Below, one piece after another: positions 45,331 to 58,200 of a stretch of 64,000 nucleotides of DNA. Source of the stretch: Petunia secreta (taxonomy: Eukaryota > Streptophyta > Magnoliopsida > Solanales > Solanaceae); contig JARKIP010000028.1 of NCBI GenBank assembly GCA_029990175.1, positions 9,488,501 to 9,552,500 of the forward strand. Reading direction: 5' to 3'. A program made the translations under genes and the position numbers. The notes beneath the pieces are model-generated. The model ran no database searches and was not told the origin of the DNA. It saw only the letters and a program-made list of their open reading frames with translations. Numbering within the stretch: the first letter of the stretch is position 1; each line of letters begins with the position of its first letter.

Positions 45331-48322
45331 CATGAAATGGCTTGCTAATAAAACTTACAAACAGAAAGTAACCGAGCTATTGTGTAATTATTCAGTTAAG
45401 CTATTAGTAGGTCTTCTTAACAACTTTTGGCCACATATTTCAAATTGAATGGATCACTTTAATTGAGGGATATTTTTTTCTTTATCAGTTAGTCATTTCA
45501 ATTTTTATAGTATATTTTAGTTTTACTTGACAAAAAATTTAAGATATAATTTATATATTTTTTTAATTTGACATCGAAAATATAACAATTTTTTCTTGAA
45601 ACTTATGACTTAAAGATGTTCAAGCACTTAAATTGAAAACTTCAAATAAAATATGGTTTCTAAATAAAGAAACAATGGATTTCATCTTTTTTTTTAACCG
45701 ACTATCCGTTAAGATTTCTCTCTCACTCGTTTTTTCATGTGAGATAACTTTGGTTGTTGAGATTAATTATAAAAAATACAACAATGGAGAAGAGACCAAT
45801 AGATTAGGTTAGAACGAGGCAGCACATGAGTAAACAAAGAAAACTCTCTTCTAACTAAACCACACTTCACTTTTTTTTTTTAAAAAAAAAGACATCATTT
45901 GCCGACACTCCACATGACCTCTGTCATTTTATTGTTTTCCTCCTCTCACTCTCTCCTCTCCTTCACATGTAGCAGCATCATTATCCTTAAGAATAAAGTT
46001 ATTAACAAAATTAATTTATTCAGTCTCTAGAAAAAACCGTTGAGTTGGCAACATCTTCAAACTAAACATAATCTATGATTCAAAGAGATTTAACGATTAA
46101 TTAACGTTAAGCATGCTACAGACAGGATCCTTTTGTTTTTGTTTTACTATATATTTTCGGTCAAAATGAAAAATACTTATCATGAATCTTGCCAGCAATG
46201 CATTACGCTATCAAAGTTGTTTTAATCATTTCGCACTTGTTTGATACGTAACTTGAATTTAAGCATATAAATATTCAATTTTACCTTAGCTTTTATGAAA
46301 ATCGTAGATTGAAAAATATTATAAATTTAACCGCTAGCCAGCATTTTAATCTTAAACAAATTTGAGTGGATTATATCAAAATCTTCAATGTTTATATTAT
46401 TTTATCGAGTGACGGACCCAGAATTTTTGTTGAGGGGTATCAAAATATAAATAAGTTAACATATGAAAAAAATTAAAGGAATTCAATATATAGTATATAT
46501 ATATATACAAAAATTCTTTTTACCCATCTACACAGTATATTTTTTCTGCGAAGGGGTATCAATTCACTAAAGATAGGTCCGCCTATGACTTTATCCAAAT
46601 AGCAATATTTGTGGCAGAAGCGTTAACATATTTAATTTTTTTTTTATGATATTCTACATGTATTCCTAAATCGTGATGTTTTGTGTATGATATTAACTTA
46701 CTTTTATGTACTTATTTGGAAATTACATTAGAAATATTACTTATCATAATTTGTTGTCATGAGATAAGGAAAGAACAATCTAAAAGAAAGTATTTATGGA
46801 GTATATTTTTTAAAGATAGCCTTAAATGAAAATTCTTTATAATTGAACTATAGGATTCGATTTGCCGCAAATCATTGCATGACAATATAATAGCACAACT
46901 GTTTGTGTAGATTCTAGAAACAGAAACAGAAAAACCAGACCTAATAATGGAATAATAGTATTTTTGTGTTACTGTCTTTTCCAGCTTGGCAACATCATTT
47001 AAAAATATTCGAGACAAATTTATTATTACATGCTGTAGCAAAACGCTACCCCATATACCAGCTGGTTCCCTACTGTAAAATTTACAACTAAGCCCTCCAT
47101 TTAAGCTGCCTCTTTCATCTGCCATCTGGTACTTGTTTGGTATGAAAAAGACATCAAATTCTTGTAGTGAAAGTCAGCTTTGCATCCCAAGCAATCCCAC
47201 TGAGATTAGTCTTTTTATTTGAGTTTTTAATTCACCTTTCAATTCCTTTGCCATTTTTCCAACTCTACCTACTTTTGGATCATGTATTAAAAACTCAATT
47301 AGTATAATTCCAAAAGATAAATATATCAATTTGTGCTGTAGTTGAAGGGCAAGTGTATTTTGTTGTCATAGCATGTATATGTCATTGTAAATGGGTCTTT
47401 ATTTTAATTTGTAAACTAGTAAGCATGATTTAGACTAAGAAACATATATACTCTTCAAACCATTCAAAGCATGGTGATTTGAAATAATGATATTTGGTAG
47501 CTATATATGGAAAATTGAGATAGAGTCACTCCACAAGAAAAAGGACAAAAAATTGGATGTGCATTTTAAAGCATTATCAAGTAAGCTTCTTGATTGTTGA
47601 TTTTCAAAGAAGACAAAATAATAAAGGCTCTTCTAAACTTTCGAATAAAGCAAGTAAAAGGCAAATGTTTAATCAAATCCTATGATGAACTTCATTAGCT
47701 CTTTGTATGATACAAAAAGGGGAAGTTCGACAAACATTGAATAAACTGGTAAGCACCAATTCATCATAAATAAGATTTTAAGTTTAAACTCTACAAATAT
47801 AATCACACTTCATTTTCAAGTGAAGATTTTCATCGCGAATTGAGATTAGCTAGACATCAAAATTAACTCCGCGTCATTAAAAGGAGCTCATATTATAGTA
47901 GGAAACCAAACACAATTAGAGAGGGAATTAAGGAAGGGGCTTGTAATTAGACAGGCTGTCATTGTCCATAATTAGTTAATTCGTCAGTGTCACCAACTAT
48001 ACAACTTTTTTGTGTACATACATTTCTTCAACATTACTACCACACTCCCTTTTTCCCCCTTTCTTGAAAAAAATAAATACATTTTTCTGTCAAAATCAAA
48101 AAGACAAAAAAACAGCACCATCACAGCTTCATATCCATAAGTATTATTGCCACTAGATTTTCTTCCCCACACTTTCCCTTTCCCCATAATACTACACCCT
48201 TTCCCCCTATCCCCTCTCATTCCACACACAATTCTTGAACTAAAAACCAAGTCCAAAACACACCCTTTTTGCAAAAAAGATTCAATCTTTACAAGTTTTA
48301 AGCTTGTTGGTGTCTTGTAAAA
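45331..48322. other. Intergenic region upstream of the KORRIGAN gene
   Basis: No gene is supported. The minus-strand frame 46757-47125 has no recognisable features and looks like chance. A dispersed repeat sits at 46398-46590. The segment just before 48323 is pyrimidine-rich and probably holds the KOR promoter and 5' UTR. Confidence 0.5.
46398..46590. repeat. Dispersed short repeat, 'gacggacccagaatttt' type
   Basis: It begins 'gagtgacggacccagaattt' and ends 'gataggtccgcctatgac', with 'ggggtatc' near both ends. It resembles short interspersed repeats frequent in Solanaceae. Class unknown. Confidence 0.4.
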
Positions 48323-51300
48323 ATGAGTATGTATGGTAGGGATCCATGGGGAGGACCATTAGAAATCCATGCAACAGATTCAGCTACAGATGATGATAGG
48401 AGTAGGAACTTGGGTGATTTTGATAGGGCTGCTTTGTCAAGGAATCTTGATGAGACACAACAAAGCTGGTTATTAGGACCAACTGAACAAAAGAAAAAGA
48501 AATATGTGGATCTTGGTTGTATTATTGTTAGTAGGAAGATTTTTAAATGGACTGTTGGATGTATTCTTGCTGCTGCTTTATTAGCTGGTTTTATTACTAT
48601 GATTGTTAAGCTTGCTCCTAGACATAAACATCATACTCCTCCACCTGATAATTATACTAATGCTCTTCATAAAGCTCTTATGTTCTTCAATGCCCAGAAA
48701 TGTAAGTGAACTGTGTTTTTTTTTATTTGTGAATTTTTTAATTTTTGTGCTTAAAATGTCATTTTTAATGTATATTAGATTTGATGATTGATGGTTTTTG
48801 TTTTGGTTGTGTTGGATATAGGTTCTTTGTCTGTAGTGTAGTTTGTGATAGATTAATAGCTGGAAATGTGATGACCTCATTGATGCATGATTGTGCCATT
48901 TGTAGAATTAATTAATCTTCTTGTTTTGCTTGCTCTAATTTGGATATGACTATTTCCCCCTAATTTAGGATTAATTAAGATGATCATTGATCATAAAACG
49001 AGGTGGGTTTCATGTTTTTTCCCATTTGGCTAAGCCTTGGTGGGCAGAGTTACACGATACTTGTGCTAATGAGTCACTTAATTGGTTGAATAGTCGTCAA
49101 TAGTTGGTGTGCACACAAACAAGCCACATAGTGCCCTTCTTGATATAAAAGAAAAAAAGGATTATTTTATGGAAGCTATGATGTGTTCATTTGTATATTT
49201 TTATATGTGGTTCATGGAATAGCTCTATGCTAGTAGACAAACACGCCTTTGACTTATGATTGGAAGATAACTGCATCAGCACCTGCTTCATTTGAGATGG
49301 AATAATTTAATATTGCCTTAGAGGCTTAGATGACGTAACATTAGACTCTTGTGGATTTTAGTGGTTCATTTTTTAATCTAGTCTTTGAATGCTGGGTTTT
49401 GGTCTTACTGGTGGTTATAGCTCAATTTTGCTAATCATTTATTGGCATTTACAGCTGGAAAATTGCCCAAGCACAACAATGTGTCGTGGAGGGGGAATTC
49501 GTGTTTGCAAGATGGAAAGTCAGATGATTCAACTATGTTCAAGAATTTGGTTGGGGGGTATTATGATGCAGGAGATGCAATCAAGTTTAATTTCCCTCAG
49601 TCATTTGCTCTCACCATGTTAAGTTGGAGTGTGATAGAGTATAGCGCAAAATATGAAGCTGCTGGGGAGCTCACTCATGTTAAAGATATTATTAAGTGGG
49701 GTACTGATTATCTCCTGAAGACCTTCAATTCATCTGCTGACACCATAGACCGGATTGCTGCACAGGTAACTATCATTTTTGCATTATAATCTGTTTATTG
49801 CAATTTTTCTCGACTAGAGTGTTATTGTGTGCTCTATTATCAGTAGTTAATATTCAGCTCTTACCAGTTATCAATGTTTTGGTGTCCTGAGTCATGAATC
49901 ATGATACATATTACTTTCTACACATTTATGATAACTCTGATCTCGTGGCTGGCTTTTTGACTTTCGCCAAGTTGCATCCTGTTTCCTTCATGTGAATCAA
50001 CATCAATGACTGCATGAAGTTTTGTTTTCACAGTGTTTGAGATCAAAATTGAACTTATTTGGACTTCTCTATCTCATCGGACAAATTTGATATGTTTATG
50101 TAGGTTGGAAAAGGAGATACTTCTGGAGGACCTGAACCCAATGATCACTATTGTTGGGTTCGTCCTGAAGACATTGATTACGCGCGGCCTGTGACCGAAT
50201 GTCACAGCTGCTCGGACCTTGCTGCAGAGATGGCTGCTGCGCTTGCTTCTGCCTCGATTGTATTTAAGGACAACAAGGCTTACTCACAAAAGCTTGTTCA
50301 TGGTGCTAGAACTCTCTTCAAATTTTCTAGGGACCAGCGTGGTAGATACAGTGTTGGTAATGAAGCTGGGACTTTCTACAATTCAACCGGTTACTGGGAT
50401 GAGTTCATATGGGGTGCAGCTTGGCTGTATTATGCTACCGGTAATTCTTCATATCTTCAGCTTGCTACAACTCCTGGTCTTGCCAAACATGCTGGTGCTT
50501 TCTTTGGAGGCCCTGATTATGGTGTGCTCAGCTGGGATAACAAGCTGACTGGAGCTCAAGTAAGTTGATATTGCCGCTTCTTTTCATGAATCATTTTCTA
50601 GTATTTCTTTCCAGCTTTTGTTCTTGAGACTTCTAAGCTATGAGGTTTTATTTATTTGGGGGGCCAAATATTTTGCTGAAGCACTGCTTTTCATTTTCTC
50701 TTCAGGTGCTACTGAGCCGTATGAGACTGTTTTTGAGCCCTGGATATCCCTATGAAGAAATTTTAAGGACATTTCACAACCAAACTAGCATAATCATGTG
50801 CTCTTATTTGCCAATCTTCACTACTTTTAACCGAACAAAAGGTAACTATTTTTTTTTTCCAGCTTATTTGTAAAAGTTGTTTGAAGTTCTTATTTTGAAA
50901 TCTAAACCAAATCCCTTGGGCATTTTCAGGAGGGTTAATCCAATTAAACCATGGAAGGCCTCAGCCTCTTCAGTATGTAGTCAATGCAGCTTTCCTGGCT
51001 ACCTTGTTTAGTGACTATCTTGAAGCTGCCGACACTCCTGGATGGTACTGTGGGCCCAACTTCTACTCCACTGATGTCCTGCGTCGATTTGCAGAGACCC
51101 AGGTAAATGAAACCCCCTTTCTTAAGTTAGTAAGAGTCTCCTTTATTACTCTCTGGTTTCTCTTGTCCTATATCCTGGCAATGTTGTGGTACGTGCTATT
51201 CCACAACCAACTTCACTTCTCTCTGCACCATGTGCCTGGGGATGCGACTAGATTTACCTCATATATGGTGTAGAGACAAAAAGTGGATGAAGACCAACCT

Positions 51301-51800
51301 GTCGTGAAGCTTAACCAGGAGCAACTTTTTTTTTTGCCTTTTGTGTTGTGAGGTTCAAACAATTTGTGTTTAACTTGGTTGTTTGCTTGACTTTGTAGAT
51401 TGACTACATCCTTGGGAAGAATCCTAGGAAAATGAGTTATGTTGTTGGATTTGGCAATCACTACCCAAAGAAAGTTCACCATAGAGGAGCATCAATTCCT
51501 AAAAATAAGGTAAAGTATAACTGTAAAGGAGGATGGAAATGGAGGGATTCATCTAAGCCTAATCCGCATATTATTGTTGGAGCCATGGTTGCTGGACCAG
51601 ACAAGCATGATGGTTTTCATGATGTCCGTAGTAATTACAATTATACGGAGCCAACTCTTGCTGGAAATGCTGGTTTAGTTGCAGCTCTCGTGGCTCTATC
51701 CGGAGATAGAGGGGTTGGAGTTGATAAGAACACAATATTCTCTGCAGTACCACCAATGTTCCCCACTCCACCTCCTCCACCAGCTCCTTGGAGACCATGA
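48323..51800 (+). CDS. KOR: Membrane-anchored endo-1,4-beta-glucanase (GH9, KORRIGAN-type), six exons
   Basis: KORRIGAN-type glucanases are type II membrane enzymes that work with the cellulose synthase complex and are needed for cellulose synthesis, wall assembly and cytokinesis. Exons: 48323-48701, 49455-49765, 50104-50559, 50706-50841, 50930-51102, 51399-51800. They total 1857 nt and encode 618 aa, close to Arabidopsis KOR1 (621 aa), with no internal stop. Features: cytosolic N-terminus 'MSMYGRDPWGG' with 'SWLL' (about 48-51) and 'YVDL' (61-64) sorting motifs; one membrane anchor (about 74-96); GH9 catalytic domain with 'DAGD' (164-167), a 'HHRG' motif (512-515) and catalytic Glu569 in 'NYTEPTLAGN'; a proline-rich tail PTPPPPPAPWRP. 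The ATG two codons before the usual 'MYGRD' start is used here; either could serve. The domain and motif match leaves little doubt. Confidence 0.96.
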
Positions 51801-53989
51801 TTTTTGATCTTCAAACTTGGTACCTCTCTTGTGTGAGTATAGGTCCCTTATTTTTGATACTGTGATTGATATTGGAGTCTGACACTAGGAAGTTTTAAGC
51901 AAGATGAAAGACAAACAGGAATGTGCACCTTGAACATATAACCTTGGGCATGATTAGGACTAGCCACCGGAACTCTTGAAGAAATGCCCAACGGCATGTC
52001 TATTTAGGTGGCCTGTATCAGTAAACAGTATGCGTGTATGTAATGTAATTAATCTTGTATTCTTTGAACTCTGGAAAGTGCCTCTCTCTCACTCTCTCCC
52101 CCCTATTTTAACTTTCATTCTGATGATTTGCTGGTTCTCATTAGACCTTTATTCAAGTCTAACAAATCACACCTAAAGCTAAGCTGCTTAAACATCTATA
52201 CTTCCGCATAGGAGTATGAAGCTTTGTTCCTTCCTCTGCAAAATGCTCAGAAAACACAAGCTGGAATAGTCATCCATATCTGTTATAGTTCTTTTTTCCC
52301 TTGCAAAACATCCAGCTGTTTAATAAGTCTTCTAATGAATGTTGGCATTGCTCACTTTTCTCCTAAAATATTCTTGAGCATAATTGGCCAGTAACTAAAC
52401 AAAGTAATAAAAAAGGTGCCTGTATCTTCAACTTCCCTACCACAAAAGAACATATGCAGCAAAATGTGTAAGCTCCTCTGCAAATTAGTTTGATTCAGGC
52501 ATTCATTCCCATACAGGCTTCCAAGCATGAAGGAAAAACATTTGTTGCAAAAATTAGGTTTATAGCAAGATTGAATGGGTTCGAATTTGCTCCATTACTT
52601 TTTCTCCTTTGAATATTAATACACATCTTGATGAATGACATGTGTGCTACTTATTATCAAAGGCTAAGATTACTGTTTTGTTCTATTAACTAGTTAAAAA
52701 ATAGCTAAATTCTTGTTTAATGGATTTTTAAGTTTATCACCAACAATAAAAAAATTTATTCTCCCATCACGTAAACGATTGATAAATAATAATATAAGAA
52801 TTAGGAACACAAACCCGGTAGCATTGTTCCTGGCGTCAATGGCAAAAACATTAGTGGATTTTCAATTACATAATTAAACATGGGCTTGATGCATCTCTTC
52901 TTATAGGCGCCATATGAAGCAATATATGAGTTTCAATTCAAAGACTGTTAAAGAGTTATCCTAATTAGGATAGGTTGGTTATATACTCTTATGCGCCTGT
53001 CTTCTTCGAATCCAAAACTTCCTAGCTAGAGGCTAGACGGTATCAAATCACGGGACAAGAAAAAAATAAAGCTACCCTTTTCCGAACGCTCTGCAGGACC
53101 ACCTACCACTATTGCTTGTTTTCCGCAACATTCAAATTAATTTTGTGCTAAAATGTTGCTACACATAAGAAGAAAGCTTTCATTTGAGAACAAGAAACTT
53201 ATTGGATATTGAAATCCATACTCTTGCATATGAACATACTTGTTTGAACGAATTTGTGAGTTTTTTTTTTCGAGTTTACGAAATATTCCATGACAATTAC
53301 TTATGGATCAAGTTGAAAGTAAAATTTTCCTATTATGTAGACTCTCATTCATGGTATGTGTTTCAAAATAGCCCGCGGATAATTTTGCCGTCGAGTGTGC
53401 ATTATTACTTGGTTGGATTTATCAAGCAATGTCTAGTAGTAACATTTTTGTATTAAAGTCATGACTAACTGCCAATGTTGCAAAGGGACATTCCGGAAAG
53501 TTGATTCACTAATATAATTTCATATACCAAAATCATAAGACAACGAAAAGAAAGTTGCTTCAAGTCATGTCTTTGAAGCTTAAAAAATTAAACCCGCCAA
53601 GTCTTGAAATGGGGGTATTTATAAGCACTTAAAATTTGGTGAATTAAATCCATAAGAAATTTGGACTAATTCCTAAATTTTTTAAAAATATAATGTCATG
53701 TGTCAAATGACGTGATGCGAGGGAATACGCCATGTGTACAAATGATAGTCTTTGACAAATCAAATAGAAGCTTATCACAAAGATAAATGAGATTGACTTG
53801 TAATTCAAAACGACCAATCAAATTAAAGCAAATCAAGTATGACTTTATCACAACTCCTTTATTCCACCACTAGAAATATGGAGCTCCCATAAAGCCAACT
53901 CGGATATGATCATTCTAATGAGAGTTCCTTGGGCCCGTAAGGGGTTCATCCCTGTGGTATAAATATATTCTACTTTTTTTTTCCTTCTG
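51801..53989. other. Intergenic region downstream of the KORRIGAN gene
   Basis: It includes the KOR 3' UTR (expected within the first few hundred bases). No further gene is supported. It is AT-rich with no clear repeats. Confidence 0.5.
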
Positions 53990-54430
53990 GGTAGGCAACT
54001 TGAATTTTGTTCATTTGAAGGAATTGGTCGGGTTCCTCGCTTTCGCGAGTGTGTAGCTGTTCTAACTTGGTGAATATGAATAGTCAGGAGCGAGGTTACG
54101 AGCTGGCAAAGACAGAAAATCTGGGCACTGGTGACTAATTGAAGGTCTTTTTTCTTTCTTTCGGTTTTATTGATAACAGAAAAGACTTACTCTAAAGGCG
54201 CGCTAGCGCTTGACTAATAACATATCAAGGGGGCCTAAAAAACGTAATAAGCTGCTACTCTAGGCTCGCTTCGCTTCTTCAAGCTCCGCCCCTTCTTTAA
54301 AAAAAGAGCGCTAACGAGCAAGAAAAAGTATGCGCTAAGGCGCAACGGCTTTCGCGCAGCTGCTACGCCCTTGCTTCTTGCCTTATCTTACTTAGTAAAG
54401 CAACCTTTCGCGCTAGGCGCTCACCTTTTT
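53990..54430. other. Probable mitochondrial-DNA insertion (NUMT)
   Basis: Base composition changes abruptly to GC-rich, non-repetitive sequence with many 'cgc' strings, for example 'aaggcgcgctagcgcttg', 'ggctcgcttcgcttc' and 'cttgccttatcttac'. This is the look of plant mitochondrial intergenic DNA. No organellar gene is complete here. Edges are approximate. Confidence 0.55.
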
Positions 54431-54890
54431 TGTCTGGGTGGAAGCTGGCGGACAGAACATCAACTGAAGGGCAATCAAAGAAGCTCCGAAGTAAAGCATT
54501 CAAAGTCTTCTTCTATGTCCGTGATCTACGTTCTTGTTCTACGTCCGTGATCTACGTTCTTGTTCAAGTTCAACAATGGAGGTCACGATCTGCGTGCCTG
54601 TTTAAGTTCAAAAATAAAATTCAAATCTAGATTCGGCGGGCACGAGTTCAAATTATCTGTTCGTGGCAGTTGAATCTCAAATTTTGTTCGTGACGGATGC
54701 TGAAGTGTTCGTGACAAACAACAATCCAAATCAAGCTCTTGAGTCAAATCCAAAGCCATCAAGTTCAAGATCAAGTTTTCGAGCTCTTGAACCAACGTTT
54801 GTGAGGAGAAGAATCAAAGGACGTCATTAACAAAATTAGAGACACTCTAAAGATTGTAACCCGCATTTTGTGTTGATATCAAATAATAAG
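54431..54890. other. Possible LTR-retroelement scrap
   Basis: It contains a direct 24-bp duplication ('gtccgtgatctacgttcttg...'), then 'agattgtaacccgcattttg', which resembles the end region of Copia-type LTRs. No protein motif and no clear terminal pairs were found. Confidence 0.3.
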
Positions 54891-55268
54891 GAATTTTCTA
54901 TACTTCAAAATTTGTTGTTGCAAGATGTTAAGACAAACTATAGAAGAAGTGTGTCACATTAAAATTTTATAAAAAAATCTCTTATTAAAAGTTACTTAGA
55001 GTATATAATTCCTTCAATAACATCATTTTGAATGCAATAAGAATCAAAGGAATACAAAGATAATATTAGCACTAGTACTAGTATAATTTGTGGAAACACC
55101 ATATGTTTTACCTATTTGACTCGTCCCCAAATTTCCCTCCTCCAGTCTCCAGTCTCCACTAAAACCTCAGTAACCAAAAACCCCCACTAGCCCTTTTCAC
55201 TTGGACCGCCCCAATTATCTTCCAAAGCCAGAATTCATAACATTTTTGTGTATGCTTCACTAACGACA

Positions 55269-58200
55269 ATGGGAAGCAGGTCTTGTTTAGCGGGTATGGA
55301 AGTGCCCATTATTGGCAGCGATTCCATCAAATTTGTTCAACTCTCCGTCCCTCCTTCAACAAATTCTGGTTCTGCTCCAACTAATTATGTCTCGAAAGAC
55401 GTCGCTTCGTGTCAAATCATTGGGAATCCTCCCACCTATTTCATTTGGTAACTCACTCCTCATTTTTTAATTTATGCAGACAAGTGTACTCTTTTGACTT
55501 GTCAGTGTGGATTGGATTGGATATATTTATTCTTGTTTTCAGTAACCGTGGTGTCTGGACTAGCTTGTGCGCACCTACACTAATTCCACGGGGTATCTGC
55601 TACCTCTCACTAGCACGAGATTGGATATATATTTATTCTCAGAGTAGTTTATGTATTTCCTAGGCACATAAAGTGTGCACCCTTCTTGAGTGTGGGTTTT
55701 AAATATAAAGTGTGTATGGTGTTAAAAGAAAGGTGATTTATGAATTTATGTGTATTCAACTGTACAAGTGTACTCATTTGAGTGTGCATTTATGAGAGGT
55801 GGATCCAGGATTTGAAGTTTACGGGTTTGGGATGTCGATGAACCCACTATCCATTTGAGTTACTGGGTTTGAAATTTAAATTTGGTACATACTTAGTAGA
55901 TATTTTAACTCAGATAAAGGGTTTGGACTTTGAGCCAAAGCAATTGGGTTTAGCTGAACCTGCAACTAATATTGTGCACCTGCTCCTGCTCGAACGGTGT
56001 CGAATGAAAAGTAGTTTCTGCATCTCATGTGCATGGAAATATGCCATTTTGAGCGAATACTGAGGTGGAGTGCATATGGTTTTATAAGACCCGTGATTAT
56101 GCATTCTTGAATTTTGTGATAGTCAATCTATTTTTAGGTTGTTTGAAGAAAGTTCTTCATACGTTTAATTGGAACTTAATTATGGATTTTTTGGCACTGA
56201 TGTTATTATGTAGTTTGAACGACGGACATATTTGTATGATCCAATTGATTAAGTGCAGTTGATAGTCAGCGGGCTTTGTCCAGCATGTATAGAGAAGATG
56301 GATTAAAGTTTAGGTTATGTTAGAGGACCTGTCTAGTGTCTACTAGTAGACTCTACTGTGACATAATCTACTGAGCGTAAGACCTTAGACTCTAAGATGG
56401 TACTGGCAAAAGCTATCTTGTGGTGGAAGAAGTAGGGAGATGGGAAGTAAACCTTCAAGCTGGAATCAGCCTAATGGTCTTCTATAATCAACTTTTATCT
56501 ATTTGTAGTTAGTGTTAAGCTGATATAGGATGAAGTTTTCTTTTGTAGGAGTTATAAAAGATGGCTGAGATGATGTTACCTCTGGTCTTTCATGAGTATT
56601 CTTTGAGGACTGGCCATTTATAAAAGGCGAAGGTTCTTCAAAACAAGCCTCTTATGTGATGCTTTTATTCTTAGAGCCCGTTTGGGTGAGCTTAAAAGTG
56701 ACTTATAAGCTTATAAGCCCATTAATATATGTTTGGTAATCTCAAAATTTTTGGACTTATAAGCCATAAGTTGCTTAAAAGCCACTTTTTGAGAAGTTAG
56801 GAAATCCTAACTTCTCAAAAAGTGGCTTTTAAGTCACTTTTTGACTTATAAGCCACTTAAAATAAGCTGCTTTTAAGCCCACCCAAACAGGCTCTTAGTT
56901 CCATGTACTTGATGGAGGAACAGTGAAATCTATGCTCAGCTTAAACCTGTATTGAACAGTGAAATCTATGCTGAGTATATGATGAGAAATTCTCATCCTT
57001 GGTTGGATTCTCATACTTCACCTTACCCCCCCTCCCCCCCCCCCCCCCCAATCCAAACAAAAACATACCCAGTTTTCTCCCACAAGTGGGTTCAGGAGGG
57101 TGAGATGTATGACCTTACCCCTACCTTGAGTAAGGTAGAGAGGCTGTGTTCATGTGATCCAATATACTTTTAGTTTGTCTGATCTATGGATGTAATATTA
57201 GTTCATGATTAGGAGAAAAGGATTACATGCTATTCTATTTAGTTAAGCTCATTTTAGTTGGCAATTTAACTGACAATTTAAAGCAAGCCTGTTTATATAA
57301 GCTTGGTGATTGAAAATTTTAATCATTAATTTTCCAGAGATACATAACCACGGATGCATAGGGCCTGCTGCATATCTGTTACATATTTAATTCTTGTGGA
57401 TTTTTTCTTTTCATTTCTTCGCAGGGGGAAGGTATCTAGTTGCTTTTGTTAAGCTGATGATAAAATTTATTAATACTGATAAGAAAAGTAAAGAGTATCC
57501 TTATCAAAAAAATAAAAATAAAAGTAGAGAGTAATGGAGCTTCTCACTGATCAGCTGCTTATTGTACATAGTCTTTGTCTGCTTTTCTAGTAGGAGTTAA
57601 CATCATCACATTTTATTCTTTTCAGTTCTCGCAGTCCATTTTTATGGTTGTTAATTTACATGGTTCTTCCTTGATGTGTTCGGTGTAGCGAATTGGTTCG
57701 ATTATCCTGGTACTCTTGCACGGATTAACTATAACTGTTGGGTTCTGTTGCTACAGGAAAATTTACAGAAGTCAGCCAAACGTGCTAGAAATAATGGAGT
57801 TCTGCAGTTATAAGGAGTTCCCAAAAACGGGATTGCAAATTGTATTTCCAGAAGCACTTTTCCCGTTTGCGCTGATCTGCAAAAATGAAGTATGCTATTT
57901 TCTGCTGGCTTTATATGCTGTTATCAGTAATCTTGTTTGCTTAATAGTCATGGGTCTTTAACAATTGTTGTTGCACTCGTGGTTCTTGTAGATGACATTT
58001 TCTTCTGTCAAACCATACATGCTTCATGCCGTGACAGTGTCTGGGGTTGCTTACCTTATTAAACTTGAAAGCATCTCCAATTATGTATCTAGCTCCCATT
58101 TACAATCTGATGATTTTGTTGAGTTCAACACTCTGGCTCATCCTCATCAAGGAGCAACAACAGCAGTGGCAGGATCAGCAGAACTGATGGTAGTTGGACG

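Noticed and set aside
46757..47125. 122-codon minus-strand open frame starting MADERGSLNGG
   Set aside because: No domain, compositional or splice support; the end is chance-like Ile/Leu/Ser-rich sequence in AT-rich DNA.
55248..55268. In-frame extension of NUP160 exon 1 upstream of the ATG
   Set aside because: The upstream codon at 55248 is GTG, and the first ATG in frame is at 55269, which fits the expected N-terminus.
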